Shown here: positions 16,241-22,654 of the stretch, piece by piece
Position numbering within the stretch: position 1 is the stretch's first letter
How the letters are laid out: each line of letters begins with the position of its first letter
Origin: a virus
Virus record (IMG/VR): IMGVR_UViG_3300030103_000510
Span: 1 to 22,735 of that record
Length of the DNA stretch: 22,735 nt
Direction: 5' to 3' (one strand)
Made by a program: the position numbers and the translations under genes
The notes under the pieces: model-generated
Seen by the model: the letters and a program-made list of their open reading frames with translations, nothing else
Told to the model about the DNA's origin: nothing
Databases searched by the model: none

Positions 16241-16617
16241 TACTGCACCTTAACTGATAAAGAATGATATACAGGTGAATCACCTCTATATGTTGTCACT
16301 GATATAATTTTACCTTCTACTGTAGAACCTGACTGAGTATATTGAACACGATCTGCCTGTGTCGGATAATAATCTCCCAACTCATTAGCACCAATCAATA
16401 CTCTTACGTTTGTAGATTGCATCGTTCCATCATTCTCTGAAGAATTTATAACAGATATAACTCCTTTTACAGTTACGTTTGTGTCAGATCCTGTCACAGC
16501 ACCAGTTGTAGGATTATATGTACGAGGTGTTGTCGTCTTTATATATGTTATATCCTGTCCAAACTGCGATAAAACCTGTGCAGGAATAGAACCAAAAATA
16601 TTATCTATTGCTGCCAT
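16240..16617 (-). CDS. Head closure / head-tail adaptor-like protein
   Basis: 125 residues. Only one base separates it from the stop of the upstream gene, whose last codons supply a good ribosome binding site (AGAGG five bases before ATG). The sequence is beta-rich: FGQDITYIKTTTPRTYNPTT, GAVTGSDTNVTVKGVISVIN, DRVQYTQSGSTVEGKIISVT and VYHSLSVKVQ. Small size, an N-terminal helix (IPAQVLSQFGQDITY) with following beta barrel, and location between the DnaT-like adaptor and the gp10-like gene fit a head closure (stopper) protein. I recognise the class by layout, not by a diagnostic motif. Confidence 0.5.
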   Translation of the reverse strand: MAAIDNIFGSIPAQVLSQFGQDITYIKTTTPRTYNPTTGAVTGSDTNVTVKGVISVINSSENDGTMQSTNVRVLIGANELGDYYPTQADRVQYTQSGSTVEGKIISVTTYRGDSPVYHSLSVKVQ

Positions 16618-16618
16618 A

Positions 16619-17149
16619 TTATCCTCTCATCACTCTTACCTGATAGCTACCACTACCACCAGAACAATACGCTCCAAGAAAACTCTGTAACCAAGGATAA
16701 ACATCAAAGATATTATTTACTGTTCCTGTACTTTGTGACTTTTCATTATATTTAACCTCAAGATCACCAATCTTCACTTCAGAGGGTACACCTGCTGTAC
16801 CAGTGTTACCAGTAATCGCATCAGTATCATTTGCCAACGCTCTCGCTAATTCATATTGTGCATATTTAATATTATTTGGAATTATTGAACAGGTAAGTTC
16901 CACATCATCAACTTCGTAATTGTTTCTTGGAAACTTTAATGCCTGACCATTATCACATCTATCTCCATAAAAAACTAAATTATCTATCTCTCTTGTTGCT
17001 GCAATCAATGCTCTGTTCTTCTGATCGTCTGTTTTATTTGTCCAAGTGCTTGAATCTGGTACGGTTTCAAAGTAACTATTAGCTTCTGCCAAGGTCACAT
17101 AACTATTTGAAGTCGTTCCAGAAATATTAGCGTTTATGGTAGCTGCCAC
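16619..17149 (-). CDS. DnaT-like / head-tail connector adaptor protein
   Basis: 176 residues, GTG start (GTG GCA GCT ACC) with no clear ribosome binding site. The N-terminus has TSNSYVTLAEANSYFETVPD and then WTNKTDDQKNRALIAATREI, a pattern I recall from phage proteins annotated as DnaT-like single-strand DNA binding (Pfam DnaT_2), which sit next to the major capsid gene and most likely act as head-tail adaptors. A helix around residues 88-105 (IPNNIKYAQYELARALAND) and a C-terminal KIGDLEVKYNEKSQSTG strand also fit this family. It is the first gene after the intrinsic terminator, so it must be read through or have its own promoter. The DNA-binding name is inherited and should not be taken literally. 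Confidence 0.6.
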   Translation of the reverse strand: MAATINANISGTTSNSYVTLAEANSYFETVPDSSTWTNKTDDQKNRALIAATREIDNLVFYGDRCDNGQALKFPRNNYEVDDVELTCSIIPNNIKYAQYELARALANDTDAITGNTGTAGVPSEVKIGDLEVKYNEKSQSTGTVNNIFDVYPWLQSFLGAYCSGGSGSYQVRVMRG

Positions 17150-17186
17150 AATTAATAATTAAATTTAGTTTTATTCTAGCGTAAAG

Positions 17187-17215
17187 AAAAAACCCCACCA
17201 ATAATTGATGAGGTT
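17187..17215 (-). terminator. Intrinsic terminator after the major capsid gene
   Basis: On the minus strand AACCTCATCA (17215-17206), loop ATTAT and TGGTGGGGTT (17200-17191) form a 10-bp stem including two G-T pairs. The T run 17192-17187 starts inside the 3' arm. It begins 26 bases after the capsid stop codon. This is the clearest rho-independent terminator in the window. Confidence 0.85.
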
Positions 17216-17240
17216 TGTTCCAAGCAACTTAATAATAATA

Positions 17241-18215
17241 TTAATAAGTTGATGTATCAAGAGGAGAGTTAACTGTTAACTGTACCAATGGAATCAAGTC
17301 AGCATCGTATGTGATAGCCCACTTGTTAGCTGTAGCTAAGTTTGCATTAGTAGGGTTGTCAGCAGCATCATTCCACTTAGTACCCATAACGTGATACGCA
17401 GTGTGATAATCAACAGACATAACATCCTGCTTAGAAAGAATGTTTCTTTCAGCTTCAATTCTTAGTGCCTGTTGCTGTCCTTCAAGAATTGTTCCTGCTG
17501 TTGTTAAGTAGCAGAAGAACTCTATCTGATGACCACTTGAGCTTGATGGAGCAACTGTATTGACAGCAGAGTCAACAACAACGGTGCAACCAGCAAATTC
17601 ACCAACGGCTCTTTCACTGACACCAACTCCACCACCACCCCACTGAATACCTGTTCCAGTCGATAATGCAGAAGTAGAGAATGTTAACATTCCAACCTGA
17701 TACAAGTAGTAAGCAACTGTTGGGTGAACGATAAGGATATTAAGATCCTCACCTCTTTCTCCCAAAAGATTTCTTGCTCTTGCAATAGTAGAAGCTGTTA
17801 AGAAGTTAGCTTCTGTTGCACTAGCACCAGCCTTTGCTACATCTAACTTGTTAGAAGCTAGAGCAGTACCAAACAAACCAGCCAAATGTGAGAACAATCT
17901 AGCGTTATTTAGTTTGTTGATAGCATCAGCAAGCTGATTTCTAATGTGACCCATAGGATCTTCACCAGCAGCCAAGATAGCAATATCATCTACAGCATAA
18001 GCAAATGCTCTATGACAGATAGTTGCAATCTGTGTACCTGTGCCAATCTTCTGTGGTGTTAAATGACCAGCAGTAGATGTACCCCAGTTAGAAGCACCAG
18101 TAAGAATTTCTTCTGTTGGAGCGATTGGGTTGAACTCAGGAACCTGGATTCTTGTACCACCTTCGCTTGCATCTAATAAGACACCGCCAGAATAATTCTG
18201 AAACGGAGCAGCCAT
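17241..18215 (-). CDS. Major capsid protein
   Basis: 324 residues, ATG at 18215 preceded by AAGGT nine bases upstream. It forms the head shell. The N-terminus (MAAPFQNYSGGVLLDASEGG) has no obvious long delta domain; the separate scaffold gene just upstream supplies that role. Recognisable stretches are IATICHRAFAYAVDDIAILA, GEDPMGHIRNQLADAINKLN and FTHL-like FSHLAGLFG (about residues 64-115), then LNILIVHPTVAYYLYQVGML and CTVVVDSAV, as in phage head proteins of the Gp13-like type. Family naming is by memory. Gene order (portal, scaffold, capsid, terminator, connectors) and the isolated strong terminator after it agree with a highly expressed capsid gene. Confidence 0.8.
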   Translation of the reverse strand: MAAPFQNYSGGVLLDASEGGTRIQVPEFNPIAPTEEILTGASNWGTSTAGHLTPQKIGTGTQIATICHRAFAYAVDDIAILAAGEDPMGHIRNQLADAINKLNNARLFSHLAGLFGTALASNKLDVAKAGASATEANFLTASTIARARNLLGERGEDLNILIVHPTVAYYLYQVGMLTFSTSALSTGTGIQWGGGGVGVSERAVGEFAGCTVVVDSAVNTVAPSSSSGHQIEFFCYLTTAGTILEGQQQALRIEAERNILSKQDVMSVDYHTAYHVMGTKWNDAADNPTNANLATANKWAITYDADLIPLVQLTVNSPLDTSTY

Positions 18216-18246
18216 TCAGATTTACCTTAAATACTTTTGCGATACC

Positions 18247-18285
18247 CTAATCACAGAAAAGGGGATTAGTTCCACAGAAACTAAT
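18247..18285 (-). promoter_or_regulatory. Two mutually exclusive hairpins upstream of the capsid gene
   Basis: Hairpin 1 pairs ATTAGTTTC (18285-18277) with GGAACTAAT (18273-18265), loop TGT, and is followed by CCCCTTTT. Hairpin 2 pairs CTAATC (18269-18264) with GATTAG (18252-18247), loop 11. Both need the CTAAT segment at 18269-18265, so only one can form. It lies in the 75-base scaffold-capsid gap, starting 5 bases after the scaffold stop. It could be a leaky terminator, an attenuator or a processing site that raises capsid output; none is proven. Confidence 0.45.
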
Positions 18286-18290
18286 TATTT

Positions 18291-19019
18291 TTATTGAGCC
18301 TCCCTCTTCAGCACGGCTGAGAGTTCGGGGTTCTCATTCTCCATTATAAGCTGTTGTGTTAAATTGCCAGTCTTCCAAGGATTATCTGTTCCACCTGACA
18401 CATTTGCCACAGGACTAGGCTTCGCACCCATACCAGCAGCACTGCTTGGCTTGAAATGATGTTCATAACCACTTCCAGGATTTTTCAAGTTTGTAAGATA
18501 TAAATTTAAATCTTGTTCAACTCCTCCATTTAAAACAACTACTTTACCTTCAGAATTTTTTTGTAATTTTCCTTGTAATAAAGAAAGCATTTGTTCAGCA
18601 TTAATAGCACCTTGATTACTAATAGCTGCAAGTGCAGTTTGTTTTGTGGTAGCCATTTCATTAGAAGTTTTCATGTCTTCTAATTGTTGTTGCAAAAGAG
18701 AAATCTTTTGTTCTTTGTCTTGGTTTGTTTTATTAGCTTCTTCCCAAAGAGTCTTGAACTGTCCCTGATCTTCTAAATCTTTAGTACGTTTTTCTTCTTT
18801 CTGCTTATAAACTTCATCAAGCTTACCTTTTATGCCTTGAAACTTTTCATGTGCTTCCGCAGCTTCCTTTCGAGCAGCAGCCAGTTGTGCTTCATATTCT
18901 GCCTTTACTGAATCAAGGTTTGGTGCGTTTGGTGATTGTGGTTGTGAAGGAGTTTCAGCCACGGGCTGTTCAGTACTGGTCACGGACTCAGGCTGAATTA
19001 CTTTTTCTTCGATTGCCAT
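18291..19019 (-). CDS. Capsid assembly scaffolding protein
   Basis: 242 residues. A Pro/Gln/Ser-rich N-terminus is followed by a long charged helix (about residues 38-125: VKAEYEAQLAAARKEAAEAH, LDEVYKQKEEKRTKDLEDQG, EQKISLLQQQLEDMK), the typical coiled-coil of phage scaffolds. The C-terminus has PWKTGNLTQQLIMENENPEL, resembling the NPF-x-K-x-x-NLTEQ-x-x-L-x-x-x-NPELA motif of phage scaffold proteins (DUF4355-like) as I recall it, and ends basic (LKREAQ), as expected for capsid contact. It lies directly before the capsid gene. It probably oligomerises inside the procapsid and leaves before DNA packaging. No protease domain is visible. Confidence 0.8.
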   Translation of the reverse strand: MAIEEKVIQPESVTSTEQPVAETPSQPQSPNAPNLDSVKAEYEAQLAAARKEAAEAHEKFQGIKGKLDEVYKQKEEKRTKDLEDQGQFKTLWEEANKTNQDKEQKISLLQQQLEDMKTSNEMATTKQTALAAISNQGAINAEQMLSLLQGKLQKNSEGKVVVLNGGVEQDLNLYLTNLKNPGSGYEHHFKPSSAAGMGAKPSPVANVSGGTDNPWKTGNLTQQLIMENENPELSAVLKREAQ

Positions 19020-19022
19020 AAA

Positions 19023-19184
19023 TTAGTCTTTTGTTGAAGTTGATGTTGTAGTAGTTTTCTTGGGTGCAGCTTTTTTCTTCTCTTCTGTCTTAACAGGTTG
19101 AGAAGATTTCACAGCAGGAATCTCTGCTAATTCCCACTTGAAGGTTCCGTCAGATTGCTCAACGTAATCAATGTGCTTTCCCAT
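19023..19184 (-). CDS. Small 53-residue protein of the head module, unknown
   Basis: ATG at 19184, TAA at 19023-19025. The first 22 residues (MGKHIDYVEQSDGTFKWELA...) look folded and beta-like. The rest is a Lys/Ser/Thr-rich tail (KTEEKKKAAPKKTTTTSTST). It fills the space between the collagen-like and scaffold genes, only 3 bases before the scaffold ATG. No Shine-Dalgarno is seen. The coding call rests on the uninterrupted frame, tight packing and sensible composition. Function unknown; a minor head or capsid-associated peptide is possible. The 56-base gap before it is AT-rich and shows nothing I can name. Confidence 0.65.
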   Translation of the reverse strand: MGKHIDYVEQSDGTFKWELAEIPAVKSSQPVKTEEKKKAAPKKTTTTSTSTKD

Positions 19185-19240
19185 AAGAAAAAAATACTTT
19201 GTAGTTATTGTAATATATTAATCAAGATCTGACTTTTTAA

Positions 19241-20224
19241 CTAAAAACTACCACCATCGAAGGTTGCATTAGGGTCTATAGATACTTCACCACTACTTAC
19301 TATAATCCCAGTACCAGCAGTCACTGTTGCATTACTACCAGCAGGTCCTTGTGGCCCAGTAGCTCCTTGTGGACCAGTATCACCTTGAGGTCCTTGTGCT
19401 CCAGTGGCACCATCAGAGCCAGCAGCACCTGTTGCACCCGTAGGAATACTAAAAGTTAATACCGCAGCATTTGATGTTCCCACATTTGTTACCGAAGCAC
19501 TGGAACCTGCTGCTCCTGTAGTCACTGTACCGATAGCAACTGTTGCAGCATTACCTGCTGGGCCTTGAGCACCAGTAGCTCCATCCGCACCATCTGCTCC
19601 ATCACTTCCATTCGTACCGTTAGTTCCGTTTGTACCGTTAGCACCTCTGGGAATTGTAAAGTTAAAAACAGCAGCACTACTTGTTCCTGTATTAGTGACA
19701 CTTGCATTTGTACCAGCATTACCAGTAGTTGTTGTTCCTATCTCTACAGTTGCACCACTACCAGTACCAGTTTGTCCTTGAGGTAAAATTCCTGCTAACG
19801 TCAAAGAACTTTTCTTGTCATCTTCAGGCAGGGCAGACAAAGAAATACCATCACCCCAGTTATCTAATCTTTTAGGACCAAAAAACTTTAATGGTTTTTT
19901 CTGTACATAAAAATCACCTTCATCTCCCTGATTAGCTTCAGGTTGATTTGCTCCACTGATAATTTTATTCCCAGGATCTCCTTTTACTCCTTGTGGTCCT
20001 GCTGGTCCTCTTTGTCCTTCCTTACCTTGATCTCCCTTATTACCTTTTGGGCCTTGTTCTCCTTTAGCTCCTTGAATACCTTTTTCACCTTTTGGTCCTG
20101 TCGGCCCCTGCGTTCCAGGTTTGCCATCTCTACCATCAACAGGTTTTGGTAGGGAATCTATTTTATTTTTAAGACGAACTAAAGCTGTAACTTGAGCTAA
20201 ACTTAGATCTTCTTTAGTTGCCAT
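19241..20224 (-). CDS. Collagen-like Gly-X-Y repeat protein in the head module
   Basis: 327 residues; its ATG lies 11 bases inside the end of the portal gene. There are three Gly-X-Y runs: residues 31-87 (19 triplets, charged, GPKGEKGIQGAKGEQGPKG type), 194-226 (11 triplets, starting with GTN and GAD units) and 263-298 (12 triplets, GPQGDTGPQGATG type). The region between runs 1 and 2 is globular (FYVQKKPLKFFGPKRLDNWG). Two copies of a 37-residue module, ATVxIGTxTTGxAG then ASVTNxGTS and an F-x-IP-x-G end, start near residues 158 and 227. A final ATVTAGTGIIVSSGEVSIDP closes the protein. Such modules occur in phage fibres; the position between portal and scaffold instead suggests a head fibre or decoration. 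It probably forms a trimer. Confidence 0.85.
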   Translation of the reverse strand: MATKEDLSLAQVTALVRLKNKIDSLPKPVDGRDGKPGTQGPTGPKGEKGIQGAKGEQGPKGNKGDQGKEGQRGPAGPQGVKGDPGNKIISGANQPEANQGDEGDFYVQKKPLKFFGPKRLDNWGDGISLSALPEDDKKSSLTLAGILPQGQTGTGSGATVEIGTTTTGNAGTNASVTNTGTSSAAVFNFTIPRGANGTNGTNGTNGSDGADGADGATGAQGPAGNAATVAIGTVTTGAAGSSASVTNVGTSNAAVLTFSIPTGATGAAGSDGATGAQGPQGDTGPQGATGPQGPAGSNATVTAGTGIIVSSGEVSIDPNATFDGGSF

Positions 20225-21743
20225 CGTTCATTAATGCGTTAATTAGTCTATCTACCTGCTCTGGTGTTGCTCCTTCTTTTCTTGCTGTTTCCTGCACTTG
20301 AGTAGATTCATTTTGTTCATTAGCAGCAGGTAAAACTTCACCCTGTACAAGGATCTGTCTAAATTCTTCTCTATCAATAACCTGTTGGTCAAACAATGAA
20401 GTTAATGCTGTAATATCCTGTCCAATCAATCTTTCAATATCAAAGTCTCTACTGATCTTTACTTCTGGTGGTTCTAATCCTACATATTGTGCAGATAGAT
20501 TAAATGCTTTCTGTAGTTTCTGTTCTAACTCCATAGAAACCATAGACAACATAGAGTTCGTATCAACACGATCTAACCTTCTTGCATCAGCAGATTCTGC
20601 TACAAACTTCTGTTGAGATAATGTACTGATACCTAAAGTCGCCATCTGCATCTGTAATTCTTTAATTTCTGCTGATTGAGCATCAAAAGCACTGCTTGCT
20701 GGCTCTACATAATAAACTTTGTTACCTGGTTGTGTAGCCATTGCATAGTTAACCGATATAGCAAGATCTTTTGTCTGATCGTCATAACCTTCCATCACAA
20801 GCATTGGTTGAGATGCAACATGCAGACTATGAATTAAATCAGCTTGTCTTTGATAATGAGCTAAGTTTAAATATGCAATATCAAGTAATGGTGGCTTACT
20901 TGTCATGTTGTCAATCTTACCTGAGTAAACAGTGACCAAAGGTATCTCGCCCAAAGAAAATTGGCCTGATTCGGACAGTTCATAATCTTTCGCACCTGCT
21001 GGACTAGACATATCCCCAGAATAAGCACCATCATTCTCTTCGTATAAGTCCTGTACTGTTTCTTTTTTTCTGAAAACACGATAACGTCCTGGTTCTATAA
21101 CTCTCATCTGATCGTATATGCTTTCACCAAATTCGCCATCAGGTAAAACAGCTTTTTCTGCAATCCTTACCTGTATAAGATTTCCATAATTAGATTCTCT
21201 ATCCAATCTCCAACCATAGATATTTGTTGGATCTATCTCAATCCAATATGGCCTGCGATTCTGCTGACGTTCTTCTGCAAGACTTACCGCACCAGAAGGT
21301 GCAGGGTAATCAACAAGGATATGACTTTGACCATAAGTTAATGAACACATCAATAATCTTCTTGCATATTCATCTAAATCTGATTTACAACCATCAACAT
21401 CCATTTTGAACATCTCTGTCCAGTAAGGATCTCCTATCAGTGTTATTGGTTTACGAAGTACTAAACCTGTCGCTGCTCTTATTAATCTCTGTGTAAAAGG
21501 ACTGAAGACAGATCTATTTACTCTTGCTTTATAGGCATCAAAATCTTCTCTTGGTTCTAGCGGTAAAAAAGCTTCACTATTATCACGAAGATATTCTGTT
21601 CCCTCAGTAACAGCTTTCATTATTTCCCATCCCTTTATCATGTCCAATACTGCTCTGTTACGAGTAAAAGGACTATCACTTCCACCCATATAGGTCGTAG
21701 AAGTAATACTGGTATTAAACATTCCTGGCAAAGAATAAGTCAT
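20214..21743 (-). CDS. Portal protein (DUF4055-type)
   Basis: 509 residues, ATG one base after the stop of the DUF6321-like gene. The portal is the dodecameric ring through which DNA is packaged. It carries FTRNRAVLDMIKGWEIMKAV, then LPLEPREDFDAYKARVNRSV and FSPFTQRLIRAATGLVLRKP near the N-terminus, and RRLLMCSLTYGQSHILVDYP with PYWIEIDPTNIYGWR in the middle, stretches I recognise from DUF4055 proteins. The helical C-terminal third (residues 350-460: LQMQMATLGISTLSQQKFVA and MLSMVSMELEQKLQKAFNLS) fits the wing/clip helices. The last 40 residues are Gln/Glu-rich and flexible (ESTQVQETARKEGATPEQ). Confidence 0.85.
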   Translation of the reverse strand: MTYSLPGMFNTSITSTTYMGGSDSPFTRNRAVLDMIKGWEIMKAVTEGTEYLRDNSEAFLPLEPREDFDAYKARVNRSVFSPFTQRLIRAATGLVLRKPITLIGDPYWTEMFKMDVDGCKSDLDEYARRLLMCSLTYGQSHILVDYPAPSGAVSLAEERQQNRRPYWIEIDPTNIYGWRLDRESNYGNLIQVRIAEKAVLPDGEFGESIYDQMRVIEPGRYRVFRKKETVQDLYEENDGAYSGDMSSPAGAKDYELSESGQFSLGEIPLVTVYSGKIDNMTSKPPLLDIAYLNLAHYQRQADLIHSLHVASQPMLVMEGYDDQTKDLAISVNYAMATQPGNKVYYVEPASSAFDAQSAEIKELQMQMATLGISTLSQQKFVAESADARRLDRVDTNSMLSMVSMELEQKLQKAFNLSAQYVGLEPPEVKISRDFDIERLIGQDITALTSLFDQQVIDREEFRQILVQGEVLPAANEQNESTQVQETARKEGATPEQVDRLINALMNDGN

Positions 21744-21744
21744 G

Positions 21745-22014
21745 TCAACACTTCCATCTCCTTAATGCTAATGCTTTTCTAGTGGGTTTACCATTAGGTT
21801 TTTTTAATGGTCCAGGCATACCAGACATTCTTGCACAAAAAGATTTACGTCTTTTCGCAGCTTTACTACCAGGTTTTACTTTGCCTGTAACAGGTGCTTT
21901 TAAATTACTTCCTGTGGCTCTATTATACTTTGCTCGTCCTTTAGCAGTCAGTCCTCCTTTCTTGGACTTTTCGCCTCTTCCTACTGATAAACTGACTCCT
22001 TTTTTGCGTGGCAT
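21745..22014 (-). CDS. Small basic protein, DUF6321-like
   Basis: 89 residues, very Lys/Arg/Gly-rich. It shows LSVGRGEKSKKGGLTAKGRA and KYNRATGSNLKAPVTGK, then AKRRKSFCARMSGMPGPLKK and a Cys at the very end (ALALRRWKC). The GLTxKGRxKYNRxTGSNLKAPV and RRKSFCARMxGMPGP motifs are those of DUF6321 as I recall them from cyanophages and algal viruses. Its ATG overlaps the TAA of the upstream gene (TAATG), with AGGA five bases before it. Role unknown; the charge and position before the portal suggest nucleic acid or head association. Confidence 0.75.
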   Translation of the reverse strand: MPRKKGVSLSVGRGEKSKKGGLTAKGRAKYNRATGSNLKAPVTGKVKPGSKAAKRRKSFCARMSGMPGPLKKPNGKPTRKALALRRWKC

Positions 22015-22172
22015 TACTTTCCTTTCTTCTTAATGGCTATTCTATGTGCCTCCGTAAATGTCTTGCCTTTTAACATCTCTTTCTTCATAACTGCCATGTG
22101 CTGTGCAGTATGAGTTCCCTTCTTTTTATGATTTGCTAACGCAGTTTTTTGTCTTTGCGTGAGTTCTTTCAT
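22014..22172 (-). CDS. Small basic protein (52 residues), MKELTxRQ type
   Basis: ATG at 22172, TAA at 22014-22016. A good ribosome binding site, AAGGA, lies eight bases before the ATG. The protein starts MKELTQRQKTALANHKKKGT and continues HTAQHMAVMKKEMLKGKTFT EAHRIAIKKKGK. I recall similar short phage proteins of the form L-T-x-R-Q...HH-T-x-x-HM-x-x-M-x-x-x-M-x-x-G-x-x-F-x-x-AH near head genes, but know no function. The His-x-x-x-x-His-Met spacing could bind metal, which is speculation. It is coupled to the DUF6321-like gene by a TAATG overlap. Confidence 0.7.
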   Translation of the reverse strand: MKELTQRQKTALANHKKKGTHTAQHMAVMKKEMLKGKTFTEAHRIAIKKKGK

Positions 22173-22221
22173 TTTTACAGTCCTTATACCACTATCTTAC
22201 CTTTTAATTTGTAATTTTCAC

Positions 22222-22503
22222 TTATTTTTTCTTCTTTTTTCGTCTATGTTGATATGTTATCTTCTTACTGCTTGTTTTTTCTCGTTTAAACCTAGCTTTT
22301 TCTGCTGGTGTCATCTCTTTTGTTGTCTTAGGTGTCTTACTTGATACACGTTTACTAGGACGACAGGCAGGATATCCTCTTTTCTCTCCTTTTTGACGAC
22401 CACAAGGCTTCCCAGTCTTAACATCAACCCAGTTTTCCTTAAACCAACGGTCTAAACCACCTCTAGTCTTTGTTGTAGGTTTACTTTTTCTTCTTTGTGG
22501 CAC
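22222..22503 (-). CDS. Basic protein, DUF5872-like, GTG start
   Basis: 93 residues, GTG start at 22503 inside the end of the upstream gene (23-base overlap), with AGGAAAG seven bases before it. After a basic N-terminus it has GGLDRWFKENWVDVKTGKPC, then GR and YPACRPSKRVSSKTPKTTKE. The R-W-F-K-E-x-W-V-D-V...K-P-C-G-R...YPxCRP motif is the one I associate with DUF5872, found in phages and in algal viruses. A long Lys/Arg tail ends in RRKKKKK. Two conserved Cys (GKPCGR and PACRP) could bind metal. Role unknown. Confidence 0.7.
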   Translation of the reverse strand: MPQRRKSKPTTKTRGGLDRWFKENWVDVKTGKPCGRQKGEKRGYPACRPSKRVSSKTPKTTKEMTPAEKARFKREKTSSKKITYQHRRKKKKK

Positions 22504-22654
22504 TTTTTTTCTTTCCTACTCTATAAGTTCCACCACGCTTTTTATACTCTCGGACTAACCAAGCATTAGCGTAGGCAGAGGGGTAAACGTCAAACTTACG
22601 TTTGGCTTCAGCTTTTACTCTTGCATAAAGTGCTTTATTAACAGGTACATTCAT
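22481..22654 (-). CDS. Small basic protein (57 residues), companion of the DUF5872-like protein
   Basis: ATG at 22654, TAA at 22481-22483. A GGAGG lies 11 bases upstream of the ATG. The core is MNVPVNKALYARVKAEAKRK, then FDVYPSAYANAWLVREYKKR and GGTYRVG, ending in a Lys-rich tail (KKKSATKKKK). The K-x-K-F-x-V-Y/W-P-S-A-Y-A-x-x-x-L-V-x-x-Y-K-x-x-G-G-x-Y motif is one I recall from algal viruses and cyanophages, sometimes fused with the RWFKE domain encoded by the next gene. That makes the two adjacent genes a likely split pair. It overlaps both neighbours. Confidence 0.7.
   Translation of the reverse strand: MNVPVNKALYARVKAEAKRKFDVYPSAYANAWLVREYKKRGGTYRVGKKKSATKKKK

Noticed and set aside
19185-19240. 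Promoter in the AT-rich gap after the collagen-like gene
   Set aside because: TTGATT and TACAAT-like boxes are present but their spacing (about 7 bases) is wrong; the TTTTTA/TAAAAA stem is too weak to call a terminator.
19522-20152. Frames overlapping the collagen-like gene on both strands
   Set aside because: Their repeats (for example Ser/Ile/Cys-rich runs) mirror the Gly-X-Y codons.
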